Source of the DNA: Scytalidium lignicola
Lineage: Eukaryota; Ascomycota; Leotiomycetes
Assembly: GCA_002812745.2 (NCBI GenBank)
Contig: NCSJ02000515.1
Coordinates: forward strand, 1-21,209
DNA: 21,209 nucleotides
Direction of reading: 5' to 3'
The notes beneath the pieces are model-generated. The model did no database searches. It was given only the letters and a program-made list of their open reading frames with translations, and was not told where the DNA came from. How positions within the stretch are numbered: position 1 is the first letter of the stretch; each line of letters begins with the position of its first letter. A program made the position numbers and the translations under genes. This document shows, one piece after another, positions 1-10,196 of this stretch.

Positions 1-1116
1 TTCCCACCTCCGAGCGCAACCAACTATTAGACAAAATAAACAATCACCGAAACGGTCAACAAGGACAGTAGAGAATGGCGCCGTAACCATTTTCGCAGCT
101 CAATTGTATGATCTGTGGGTGCACCAAACCGGTGTCTTGGCAAGCAGTCAAGGATCGAGCTCAGATATAGGTTGGAAGTTGGAACATAAGCTACGTAAGT
201 CAAATTTGACGTCTTTCGTATTCAAATGGACGCCAAGTAAAATCATTATGGGGATTACGTATGCATGTTTATTCCCCTGGAGGCAAAAAAGACGAGTGTT
301 TTGTGTAGTAAGAAAATCAGAGGGATGATAGGGGTGACGTTTCAATTCTTAGTTGCTCGTAGTATTGAAGGATTCGCTTTCCCCGTACGCGTCATCCTTT
401 TCCAATGCTACTGTCCAATTTTCCATCTTCTTATGTGAGACCTGCCATCCCAAATGGGATAAGTGTGGTAAAAATATGATGACTGTGTTTGGTGCACACT
501 TGTTCTGACGACAGTTGGGGCTTCGGAGACTCCCAGTTGATGAAATAGCATCGGGCCAGCATGGCCGCTGTCTGGCTATGCTCGGCGAGGATCAGACTGA
601 ATTATGGGGTTGGAGAATCAAGGTTGGACGGGTGCATCCATCCAGACCGTAATTAATTTACTATCACCACAGTTGCCTCTAAAGGATGCTAGGCTTGGAA
701 GCCAACAACGCTATGGGTGTGCTTGCTTTGGCCCTCCTCCGCCTATGGCGGGGTCTTTCAGACGCCCCAAGTTAGTCAAGTCGTCTACTAAAAGGGCATC
801 TGGTCTAGTGTCATCTTATTGTTACGGGTCTGGTAACTTTCTTTGGTGCTATGCTATGGTTGGTTGTCTTCAGTCTTGACGTAGAACGAATCACTAGGCC
901 TCGAGAGCTGGCTTGGGCCTTGTGCAGTATCAACGGTGCCCTCGACACCTACTCTTGATTACTCATCCCGATGGAAAGAGTTACTCCTGCACAGACTACG
1001 GCCTGCACACTACAAAACTCCATTGCTCTGGTTGTGTATGGATTCTTCCACTTGAAAAGCATCTTTTGGTATCTTTTCAGCATCACCTGGGCAGGCCAGG
1101 TGTCACGACGTTGACG
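1..1116. other. Intergenic region upstream of the glycosyltransferase gene
   Basis: No supported gene was seen. Short open frames exist on both strands, but none has recognisable protein features or convincing splice structure. The frame that runs into the downstream gene from position 913 is open, but the translated stretch before the ATG at 1117 looks like untranslated sequence. The final few hundred bases probably hold the promoter and 5' leader of that gene. Confidence 0.5.
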
Positions 1117-2821
1117 ATGATCTTTAGACAACGCCACGTCTTCTTCGCCTTTGTCTCCCTCCTTTTCATTTTCATATCAATCTCCTATTTGCAACCAAAT
1201 AGCCTTAGCAAGATCTCCAACATAATCCCCTCTCACGATGATCCACCAGAAGCATCACCACACCCAAAGAAGCCCAAGTATAAAGATCCAAGCCTCATAC
1301 TATCCCTTCCTATAGTGGACAACTTCCCGCTCGCGCTCGCTGCCCACTCAGCAGCAGAACTACCTCTAATACCATCATGGGTTCAGCCACCAGTACCACA
1401 CATCAAAGAGAAGACGCCCCTTTTTATTGGCTTCACGCGTAACTGGCGACTGCTCCAGCAAACCGTCGTGAGTTACATCACCTCAGGATGGCCTGTCGAG
1501 GATATCTACGTTGTGGAGAATACTGGCGTCATGTATTCAAACCGTGATGGGCTTCTCAGTCTGCAGAACCCATTCTTCTTGAATCATACGAGGCTTCACA
1601 TGTTTGGTGTGAACATACTCATCACACCGACACTCTTTACCTTTGCGCAGTTGCAGAACNTTTTATTTATATACTTCCCTCGAGAAAGGCTGGCCTCAGT
1701 ATTTTTGGAGTCACAGTATGTATTTTCAATCATTGTCATCTCCAGTACCCCCCTTCCCTCTTAAGTTCCATACGTCTCTGGTTTTCGATGAGAGAAACAA
1801 GCGCTCTAAGATGACGGAGTTGTTTGCTTATTTCACTCTATCCCAACCTCGAATTCTACCTCCTTTCTCTCACTTAGCTATAGAGGGCTTCCACAAGCAT
1901 GCCTGAGAGAAGAATTATCCGTTGACTCCATCTACAGTGGACCTTGTAGCACTATCATACGAAGACCGCTATGCCGATTCCCACCCCGACCTTAAACCAC
2001 AACCATCCTATTCTGACTTCTCTTCAATCTACACGCATTGCGTTAATGAGCTCCGAAATGTAACACACCCATCATCTAACTCAAAATGGGGCCTCCGGTT
2101 CTTCAGCTACGACCGTCTAGCGCTCATCAACGTCAAAGCTTTCATGGACGTCGGCGGCTGGGACACATTAATCCCCTTCTACCTGACCGACTGTGACATG
2201 CATGAACGACTAACTATGAATGGATGGAATAAATTCGAACGAGAAGCAGGACTGGTGTTTGATGTGGGGAGCAGTCTCGACGACCTGATTGTATTGTACA
2301 GGAAGCAAGGAACCGTAGAAGCAAGTTTTACGGATCCGAATGCCGTGGAAGATCAATTAAGGAAAGAGGCCGAGGAGAAAGCAAAGCAGGACAAGAAAAC
2401 TGGCGATATGAAGACGAAGAGGCTGGAGAATTCTACACCAGAAGCTATCCGGGAATCGGATCCACCGAAAGAGTTCTTACCTCCTTCCTCATTACCCACC
2501 AATGATGCTTCTATATCATCAAATTGGAAGGACGATACGATTGGTTCGCCGCTCTTCCGCGGAATTCTCAATGTTTGTGACCACATGCAGAATTCCAAAG
2601 CGGCATCACGTCTCGGGCGTAACAGCTGGCAGGTACGTCAAACAGGTGGCAAGGGTGAACCTTTCTACCGAGATAGCGAGGGTTTCGAGACTGGCATACT
2701 GATGACCATTGAGCATGGAAGAGCCGTATTCAGGGAGAAATGGGGTCATCGAGATTGCGATTTAATTACCTCGGGGCTGGGACCGGATGATGCATGGAAA
2801 GTCAAACATGACTGGGATTAA
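1117..2821 (+). CDS. Putative type II membrane glycosyltransferase (two exons; one ambiguous base breaks the frame)
   Basis: I read exon 1 as 1117-1715 and exon 2 as 1938-2821. The 222-nt intron starts GTATGT and ends CTACAG; it splits an ATG codon and restores the reading WSH-MD-LVALSYEDR. The product is about 493 residues. After MIFRQRH comes a single hydrophobic helix (residues about 8-25), as in Golgi type II membrane proteins, then a lumenal domain starting near TPLFIGFTRNWRLLQQTV. Further on are KWGLRFFSYDRLALINV and FYLTDCDMHERLTMNGW, which resemble the acidic and acceptor-site segments of GT-A-fold glycosyltransferases. A charged Lys/Glu-rich stretch follows. Position 1660 is N. The frame before it (LFTFAQLQN) and after it (FYLYTSLEKGW) differ by one base, and dropping the N joins them, so a sequencing artefact is more likely than a pseudogene. 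Sugar donor and acceptor cannot be read from sequence. The class assignment is inference; that this is a conserved spliced gene is more secure. Confidence 0.78.
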
Positions 2822-3972
2822 TCAAGCTCTACCCATGGCGCACGAGAGGAGATGGAGAGAGGAAAATATGTTCTATGAAGAAGGAAGACATAAGGAAAGT
2901 AATACACCTCTGGCCATCTCCTACTCCATAGAACCAAATAAGCAATTGGCGGAATCCAATCTCGACGAAGTATACAGTGGATCGCATGAATGTTCTGGGG
3001 CCTACGCTATACTATTATTATCAACATTTCTATCACCGAATGAACAGAACCATGTTGGAAGGAATGGATCAGAGGGAGCTAGATTATTAGGAAAAGTTAC
3101 GGCTATTCGAAAAGGGTTCAGGTGGGCTTGGAAACTAGCGTCATTGAGGATGGTTGCTTATTTGTTTCTTTGTATATATATGGTGTTATGATTGCTTNGG
3201 GGGGCGAGCTTTGTTTGTAGTGTGTATGCGTATATATATGTAAAAATAAACATAGCTATTGAAAGATAAATAGGCGTTAATAGGGAAGAATGAGAACAAG
3301 ATCAAAATTATTAAAAAATTAAATACTCTAGGGCATTAGTGTAATAACTGACAGTGGATGTTATGTTACCTAAGATTAATTCCCAGGTAGATTTTTTGGA
3401 AGAGAAGACTTAAAGAATCACATCACATCCAAGACCTCCTTTTCAAGTGTGTACATCAACCAAATATCGACCTTGGCAACCCAAACGCCACAATTATACC
3501 AAAAAAAAAAAAGACGCACAATAGCGCTTAGGAATAAAATTAATAGGATATTAATATATTCGAGTAAATATGTAATATATATCGAGAAATTAGCAGTGAG
3601 TTAATAATAATAATAATATATTCAGAACTTGTAAAGTGGTATTATTATTTTCCCGTAACAATCAATATCTCATACGTTTCTAACAACGCTCATAAGATGT
3701 CCGAATCCCTGTACTGTACACCAAAGCAAAAAAAAGAAAACTTCCGGGAAAATATCCAACTTTCACCTAGACCAGATATTCCCATAATCCAGAACATCGC
3801 TGCTAATGTTGAGATTAGCTCCTAATTATATCAGGAGTCCATATGACGTTAGCATTAGCGCCGAGAGCCGTATCGATCCAAGTATTTGCTATCTCCTGCT
3901 GCTTTGGGGCGTCTTGGCTCTGGTTTTCTCCTTGAGTTCTTTCAGTGCCTAATCCAATTGCATTGTTCCAAC
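2822..3972. other. AT-rich spacer with microsatellites
   Basis: No gene was seen. It holds the 3' end of the glycosyltransferase transcription unit, an N at 3198 before a G run, an A12 run at 3501-3512 and many TA-rich stretches between 3200 and 3700. An open frame on the minus strand at 3815-4003 lies directly downstream of the transcription-factor remnant and may be part of its decayed tail, but it has no recognisable domain. Confidence 0.5.
3602..3618. repeat. (TAA)n microsatellite
   Basis: About five and a half uninterrupted TAA units sit inside a very AT-rich spacer. A simple repeat with no visible function; it could be length-polymorphic. Confidence 0.85.
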
Positions 3973-4850
3973 CTACATCATCGGAAATGTTCTCCTTCGA
4001 CATAAAGACTCCGAGGATTCAAGACCCTCATAGCTGCTCTCATCATGTAGACCTAAATCCAGTCCCATAGTCATCGCTTCTCGCAGATAATACCAAGCCT
4101 TCCTCAACTGATTCAACTCGAAGAATACCGGGCTTAACAAGTATGATGAAATCACTGCCGATAGGCTTTTATCTTCGACGAAGTCATATCCCTGTCGATT
4201 AATTCGTCTAATAAAAACACTTCTGCAGTATCCCAAGATTCTGGTCCACATGATTGTATCGACTTGCCTGACATGCCTCACATGTGCGTCGAGGTCAGCC
4301 TGCAGAGAGCGTAGAGCAGGTTCTTCTCGGATGGTGTATGTTATCTGGTTATCTGGCTATTGCAGCCCACAGGGTCGGTATATGGACTAGAGGCATTATG
4401 GGGTATATATGTTCGACATAAAGATCAACACAGATAGGAATTAAATGGAAGTAGCTGCAGGTTGTCGGGCGGAATTGGTCAGAGGTGTAGATACTCCCGG
4501 TCCGTTAACGATGGGGTTAGACATTTCCGCATAACTTGAAAACCATAGTCCTTTCTTAGATGAACCTATAGAGTCATCTCCAGAGTCAAATATCCAGTCA
4601 ATTGATAAACAGACTCAAGATCCAAAATTAAAAACCACCCACGATATTTTCTCCTCTTCAGAGCGGTCCTCAGTCGAACTAGTATTATTCAACTTATATT
4701 TTCTCTCCCTCTTTCGTTCCTCCCTCCTTGCCCTCTTTTTTGCCTACTCCTGAGCTCTCAACTGATGCCTGTGTTCAAGGCTAGGAGTGTAATAAATGCT
4801 GAGGGAAAAAAATGAAAATTAGAGAGAGAAAAAAATGTATTACCATTTTT
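3973..4850 (-). pseudogene. Decayed Zn2Cys6-type fungal-specific transcription factor
   Basis: Reading the minus strand gives consecutive blocks of a fungal-specific transcription factor, but in different frames. The end of a zinc-cluster-like segment (HLQKC) is followed by a possible 45-nt intron (4843-4799, GTAATA...CTCAG). Then comes a basic linker (YYTPSLEHRHQLRAQE, stop, AKKRARREERKRERK), WIFDSGDDSIGSSKKGLWF, and FHLIPICVDLYVEHIYPIMP running to LWAAIA. The core of the regulatory domain follows: EEPALRSLQADLDAHVR, then KAWYYLREAMTMGLDLGLHD, then ESLCRRRTF. The last block is the usual middle-homology signature, where family members continue with FW-LLF-TER; here the frame ends a few codons later. 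Stops lie at 4746-4744 (TAG, where a Trp would fit) and 4617-4615 (TGA). Frame changes fall near 4445 and near an 8-bp tandem duplication at 4341-4356. The C-terminal half is missing. That it is a broken Zn2Cys6-type regulator is fairly sure; its former target genes are unknown. Confidence 0.72.
4341..4356. repeat. 8-bp tandem duplication inside the transcription-factor remnant
   Basis: The octamer TTATCTGG occurs twice in direct succession. Read on the minus strand, this is where the frame ending LWAAIAR-stop gives way to the frame carrying PDNQITYTIREEP. A slippage duplication is a plausible contributor to the frame loss, although 8 bp alone does not fully account for the change between the two frames. 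Confidence 0.7.
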
Positions 4851-5928
4851 GCAAATGTCGAGGAGAGAAGGGCCAATATGAGAGAAGAACAGAAAACTAG
4901 CCTAACAATCAACGAGAAAAAGGTGGCAGAAGAAACAAGGAGAAAAAGACATAACGGGTAAAACGCATACGTCGTCGTCTACAAACTGTTCTGCGCCCCC
5001 GCTGTCTCGGCAGTTGACTTGCTTGCTCCTCTCCTTCAACTCAATCGGAGGAGGGTCCATCCCAACCTTCACTCTCTCTCACTCTCACTCTCACACTGTG
5101 CAAAACCCCCACTCTTCTTTTCCCCTCTGCCCCTCTAATCTTTGCTTTACCTAGGCTAATTAAGGCTTGAGCTCCGTCCTTAACGGGCACTCCGTCCACT
5201 TTGTATCTTAGTGGTCGAGGAAAGGAAATGGCCCCAAATAAGCTCAACTACCCTACCCGGCTGATGTCAATCCAACTTCCAATTCTGGCAGTCCAGCGAT
5301 CTAGAGGGGTGGGGGAGAAAAAGGAGCCCAATAACTAGATAGGTCGATTAATGCTATGCAAAGAGAGTTGAGCAAGAGCCTCCGAGTTCCAGATATCCTG
5401 TTTCCGTTTTCTACATCTGAGACACACACTCTTTTTATCTCCGGTGCATTGGAGGTGAAAATGTGATAGATCATTTGCATCTTTGCGGGTCGGCCGACGG
5501 CTCGGGTTGTTTATGATTAGCGCAAAAAAGAGGGTGTGGACTACGGACAAGGAGTGAGAATAGCAAAGGCCGGGGAGAGCAATTTGTGCCGAGGCAGGGT
5601 CGAGCTTGAGCCACCAGTTCGTCAAATCTCTTGTGGTGCGTGCTTTCCCTTAGTGGGGAAAGGAGAAAGGAGAAAGAAGAAAGTTTAGTGATGAATGATC
5701 AATAGAACATGGGGGAATACAACAGCGGGATTCTTCACAGGATCGACTATCAAAAAGCTTGCAAATGCTGTCTGTTGATAAGACCGGGTATATTTTAAAG
5801 CGTTTACGAAATATGGCCTAACCTTCCTATAACGGTACCGCATCAGCTGATATGTCATTATTTTCATCATTATCATATTCGTTGTTTTCATCATTTCTCG
5901 TATGCATTTGGTTGCCTGGATGATAAAC
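4851..5928. other. Spacer between the transcription-factor remnant and the siderophore gene
   Basis: No intact gene was seen. The part next to the remnant (about 4960-5040, minus strand) reads QRGRRTVCRRRRMRF, which faintly resembles the start of a zinc cluster and may be its degraded N-terminus; this is weak. A CT-rich simple repeat lies at 5070-5096. A purine-rich tract (GGAGAAA units) at about 5658-5684 lies downstream of the siderophore gene stop. Confidence 0.45.
5070..5096. repeat. CT/ACTCTC simple repeat
   Basis: Short tandem array of CT and ACTCTC units. Low-complexity sequence with no coding signal. Confidence 0.75.
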
Positions 5929-7703
5929 TTAGAGCGCAGGTGCCTCAAAAGACTCTCTCCTGAGCCTTACAAATGCTGATTGTTTGTGTGGGAAGGTGAC
6001 TTCGCCTTCCTTTAAAAATCCCGCAGAGTTCAGGTGTGCGATAAACCTAGACCTTCTGTTAGCATCATAGTGTCCATACAAAGCAAATGAGAATGAGTGC
6101 AAGTAATAATATAACACAATGACGCATCGGAGAGAAAAAAAGCATACTTAGTATTATCGACTCTCGGCTCAAGGACCACAGAATTGGTCCGATAATCCAC
6201 ATCAAAGGCGTAATGCGCCAAGCTTGTCAGCCAGCATTTGACACGATGCGCTCCACGGAACTCATCCTCTCCCACCAAGCAATGCATCCCGCGGTCAAAC
6301 TCCCCAGCTCTGTCGCCAATATGTCGGCCGAGGATATCTTCCTTCACCCAATAGATCTCGAAGTATCCAAAGGGCTTGCCATCCCAGAGACCAATGACTG
6401 GGAAGGAATGTTTGGAACTGAGATTGGTCTTAAGGAACTCTTCCTGTGTAGATATGGGCCCGGCACAACCCCAGAATGCGGCAACGCGCGGCATGTTCAT
6501 CCACTTATTGAGCAGTTGCAAGTCGGACATCAGGGCGGTGTCTTCTGTGCCTGAATCTGGCGTTGGCACCCTGGCACCAGGTGTTGATTCAGATAAAGAT
6601 GTATTTGAGAGGTGTGGTGGCAGCGAGGAGAGCGATGTTGAAGCGTGATGTCTGGGCGGAGCAGGTGTTGTTGTGGGACCTTTGTATGCCACAGGCCTGT
6701 CAGATAACGTTGCCACACGGAAAGAGAGGTATTGGCCAATGCTGGGAATGTATCGAGTATAGAATGTTTCTCCCTGGCGTGGTGGTTTCGGACGCAAAGG
6801 GTGCTTTATGCCAGATGTGTAGATGTATTGTAAGGGAGGGGGTGGGTAATAGGTTGGCAGATGGCTACCCGACGCGAATGGACCTGGAGGTGAGGGTGAC
6901 CATAATCCTGAACTTGGTGGGTGGACTTCCATTGAATTTCTGTTGCTCGGAGAGTGACTTTGTGGATGTTCGGAACGTACTGGAGAACTCGGCCTGCTTC
7001 CGTAAGGAGACCCAGAGCCTGGTCCTGAACTGGTTGGGCTTAGGGTGAAGAGGAACAGCCGAGCAGATAATTGCCAAAACATCCTTCTCGATATAAACAT
7101 ATCTGACCATCCCTCCTCCGTACTATCATCCGGATTGAGTCCAACGGAAGAGTCTTCTGCTGTGATCAAACCCATTCTCTCGAGCTTCTGAATCAGATTT
7201 CGCCCCCGAAACACGCCCTCTTTCTTGACATAGACTCGCCATTCACCTCTTGGCTTCCCCGCCACTGGTGTATTTTTCGAAGCCTCGTTCTCTACGTATT
7301 GTGATGGCTCGGTCTGGTGAAAATACCAGTATAAGCTAGCCCAGAGCATCATGGCAATCTGCCGAGTTGGGCTGGTGGGAGCCTTGAAGTCGGTGCTTGA
7401 CGGGTTGGAGATGGAAGAGATGAAAAGACGGTCGTTCTGTAATGTCGGAGTTCTGAAGCCGCGAATGACCCGCTTTCTCGTCTTTTGCGCGCTGCCATTT
7501 TCGTCGGGAGCTATGCTTCCAGCTTGGTTGGGGGGATCCTCGTCCTGGAGACTCTCAGTATGCAGAGTCAAAGTCCACCCAGCTGGAAATACGCTGTTGT
7601 TGACATTTAGCTCATTTGCTTTGAAGAAGAAGCCCCCAAAGACAGGCAAAACGGTCAGATTCTGGCCATTGGGAAGATGTACGATGGTGGATGCAGTATG
7701 CAT
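5929..7703 (-). CDS. N5-hydroxyornithine acyltransferase, SidF/SidL siderophore family (two exons)
   Basis: I read exon 1 as 7703-6148 and exon 2 as 6046-5929, joined by a 101-nt intron (GTATGC...CTAG, with a CTAAC branch site just upstream of the acceptor). The product is about 557 residues. The start at 7703 gives MHTASTIVHLPNGQNLTV, the usual beginning of the family. The first half is an N-terminal domain (PVFGGFFFKANELN; WRVYVKKEGVFRGRNL). A Ser/Pro-rich, probably disordered linker lies at roughly residues 230-385. The C-terminal half is the IucB/MbtK-like GNAT acyltransferase domain: FPVIGLWDGKPFGYFEIYW, DRGMHCLVGEDEFRG, HRVKCWLTSLAHYAF, then TNSVVLEPRVDN. Splicing joins VDNTK to FIAHLNSAGF and continues through VTFPHKQSAFVRL to the stop. 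Known family role: transfer of an acyl group (anhydromevalonyl for SidF, acetyl for SidL) from CoA to N5-hydroxyornithine in fusarinine or ferricrocin synthesis. Which substrate applies here cannot be told. Two GATA motifs lie within 80 bp upstream. Confidence 0.92.
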
Positions 7704-7768
7704 TTTANTTTTTTTAAATTTTCTTTCGCAGGTTAGTGGAGGGGTAGAATACCCCGCCAAATTGGTAC

Positions 7769-7780
7769 GGATAAGGATAG
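7769..7780. promoter_or_regulatory. Tandem GATA motifs upstream of the siderophore acyltransferase
   Basis: GGATAA and GGATAG sit side by side, 66-77 bp upstream of the start codon at 7703. Fungal iron regulators of the SreA/Sre type are GATA factors that repress siderophore genes when iron is plentiful, so these are candidate sites. The motif is short and common, and the full ATCWGATAA consensus is not present; they could equally lie in the 5' leader. Confidence 0.35.
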
Positions 7781-10196
7781 TAAAATTGAGCGCAGCAATA
7801 GACGAAGGTGTTTGAAGCTGAAGCTATTGGAATTCCCAGCTGAAATGAATTGATCGCCGTGGCCAGAAATGGAATTGGGGGTTGTGAATCTGGGTCCACA
7901 GCGAGATGCTTTTCGTTTGGAGTCGTCTGATGCTGATGGGGATCTCGCTCGCGTCACCCCCCTTCGGAGTTTGCTGGACCTGGTCATGCCACTTGATGCA
8001 GACACACCGCACTGGACTGCACAAGCGCCCCCAACCGCCCGCCTATCCGCTCCATGCGCGCGACAAGCCACCACCGCCTGAAAATGTTTCACTTGTCGTC
8101 CAGCTCCAGCACGATGTGTCGTGTTGCACGGCAGTTCTTTTAAGGTTGATTTTCAATGCGGTGTTCGGATCGCCGACAAGGCTTGTCTACACATACGACG
8201 CGGACTCAATTGGGGAGAGACAGATCAAGAGCAGAGACTCTTCGGCGCCGGTGGGTGGTTGTACTAGAGGGAGGAAGTACTGCGGTCGTAATTCATTAGC
8301 ACAGAGGTACGCACGGCAGTGGGGACGCGAAGTCTTTCTTTTTCAAGGCGGGCGTCTGGTCCCTTTCGCGAGTGCCGAGATCCAAGCAGAGATCTCGCGG
8401 TGCCCTCTCGCTCACCGCCTCGGTTCCTTCCGAAAGTCGTCGCGCCGACCTCCATCTGGCCCTCGCTCCTCTCTCCCCCGCATCCGCAGACTTGGAAGGT
8501 ACGAAAGTACGTACTCTGTCCGGTACATACGGTTGTGCAAGCGAGCATCCACATGAGACGTACCGGACACACGGTGGTTCGTAAACGCTGCCGTATAACA
8601 TATAGGAGGTGCGTCGTCTATCAGATTCAAAGAGAAAAAAACTCTGGTCTCATATGCACACACGTGATCCCACGCCCTCTTCTTCCCTCATGCTCCCATG
8701 GTCCCACGTTTCGGTATAATAAAAAATTGTCAAGCTGAAGAGACAGGACACCGTGTTTGCTTTTCCATCCACATTAAATTGTTTTTTCCTTTCTCTTTTT
8801 TTTGGCTCTAGGCCTCGTCCTCGGCATTCACTCCTCTATATTCAGGGGTGGCCCGGAGTGAGAACCTTTAACTTTCCAGAAGGCCCGCAGGAACACCATC
8901 CTCCTTCCATCCATCCTCCGGGATAAAGGGTGCGGCGACACCGTGCCCGCATGAGCAGGAAAAAAAATGGAAGAAGAAAAAAAGACCACCTTTGCTGTAC
9001 TGCACTGAGCCCGTAGGAAAGAAAGAAAAAAAAAAACTCCCTTAAACCCGGGAGCTACTGCTGGAGTTGCAGTATTCGCGGCCAGACCAGAGCTGCAACC
9101 CACCAACCTCGTGCTTCGGGGCACGCATGAAAAGGTGGACTGCTCGAACAACCCGATGCAGGTCGTAGAAAGCACCTTCCTTTATGTCTCATACGACGGA
9201 GGTTTTTAGCGGGGTCGATTGTGTGATTTTAGCTCTTTCACCACCCCGCGACGCTCCAACGTCAGCACTTACACACGCATCCCTACGTCAGGTCGCATCG
9301 GGACAAATCTCCCTTTTCCCTATCGAATACCCCCTATCCAACCCCATCCAACCCTACCCAGCCCTGGTGCTCCCTTAGGTCTCGGTCATCCCCGGCCGTG
9401 TGTGCACTGCCGTACTCGTCCACAGTCCCCGTCTGCCCTAACCCTCAGCCAACCGCGGTTGCGCGTTTGGCGACCTTCGCTGAAGGAAGTATCTCCTGCC
9501 TGTCTCTTTTCTTCCGGCCCCCAAGCCACCGATGCACGAGCTCCCCGTTGCATGAAGCCATTCGCACCGTTCCGTCCTGCCAGGCGAGGTCCAAAATAAT
9601 TGACGCTGAGGAAAAAAGATCAGTCCTGCTAGGCCCCTGGTGTTTGGTGCTACTGTAGGAAATCACGTCGACACTATGGCTTTCTGCACCACTCAGATCA
9701 ATCTCCGATGGCACCCAGCCCTTTCTCCGCCTGGGCGTGCAATGCCAACTCTTTCCTGTCCCTGAACCCGCCCAATCCGGTGCAAACTGCCGTGACGCAC
9801 TTGGTCCACAGGCCCTGGTCCCTGCGGTGCGCGCAACATGGACTTTCGTTCTGGTTGATCTTGATCCTGGCTGGAGCCCGGGCGGTATACCCGCCGAATC
9901 AATCTGCTGCCCCCAACGCTTAACGGTATCTACTATCGTGGTTCAAGCTTCTTGATGCCCAATTTCGGTGAATCTACTGTCGGCGCCACAGGTCACTGGC
10001 TGAGGAGAGCCGACGCTTGGCGGGTCCAACCTAGAGCCTATCTGCAATAGGTAGAGGAGATATATTCGTCCAGTCCTCCACCTTTCCGCCTCGCTGGAAA
10101 CTGTATTTCCACAACACAACCGCCACTCTGTTTTCGTTCCCGACCTTGCCATACATATCATGGTCGCCCGAGATGTCGGCCATAGCTCCATTGGCA
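7781..10196. other. Long spacer without a supported gene
   Basis: About 2.4 kb. Several long frames overlap on both strands between 7850 and 9950, but their translations are low-complexity or arginine/proline-rich, change character from end to end, and have no recognisable motif or splice structure. The + strand from 9230 to 9600 is markedly C-rich. An E-box-type CACGTG lies at 8661-8666. The region probably combines the promoter of the siderophore gene and a long upstream region of the small gene that starts near 10197; an unrecognised non-coding transcript cannot be excluded. Confidence 0.45.
9330..9365. repeat. Degenerate C-rich repeat
   Basis: Three to four imperfect copies of a roughly 10-base CC(A/T)(A/T)CCAAC-like unit follow one another on the + strand. 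Low-complexity sequence within a strand-biased C-rich stretch. Confidence 0.5.

Noticed and set aside
913..1116. In-frame upstream extension of the glycosyltransferase gene
   Set aside because: It would place about 68 residues of cysteine- and histidine-rich, uncharacteristic sequence before a normal type II membrane anchor. The ATG at 1117 gives the expected short cytosolic tail followed by a helix.
2787..3191. 134-residue open frame overlapping the 3' end of the glycosyltransferase
   Set aside because: It overlaps a supported coding end in another frame, has no recognisable feature and no splice signal linking it to the gene. Most likely 3' untranslated sequence.
5335..5625. Minus-strand frame with a CTGDKKSVCLRC stretch resembling half a zinc cluster
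   Set aside because: The last required Cys is absent, the first half is missing and it is not collinear with the better N-terminal traces of the regulator remnant near 4850-5040. Probably chance.
7906..8556. 216-residue plus-strand open frame
   Set aside because: Its composition shifts from end to end and is rich in Arg, Ser and Pro. Opposite-strand frames over the same bases are also long, as expected for GC-richer non-coding sequence. No motif was seen.
8828..9175. 115-residue minus-strand open frame
   Set aside because: It contains translated poly-A/T tracts, has no domain and no support from neighbours.
9435..9450. CCCTAACCCT telomere-like sequence
   Set aside because: Only about one and a half units, so not an array. 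It lies in a generally C-rich stretch where such matches are expected.
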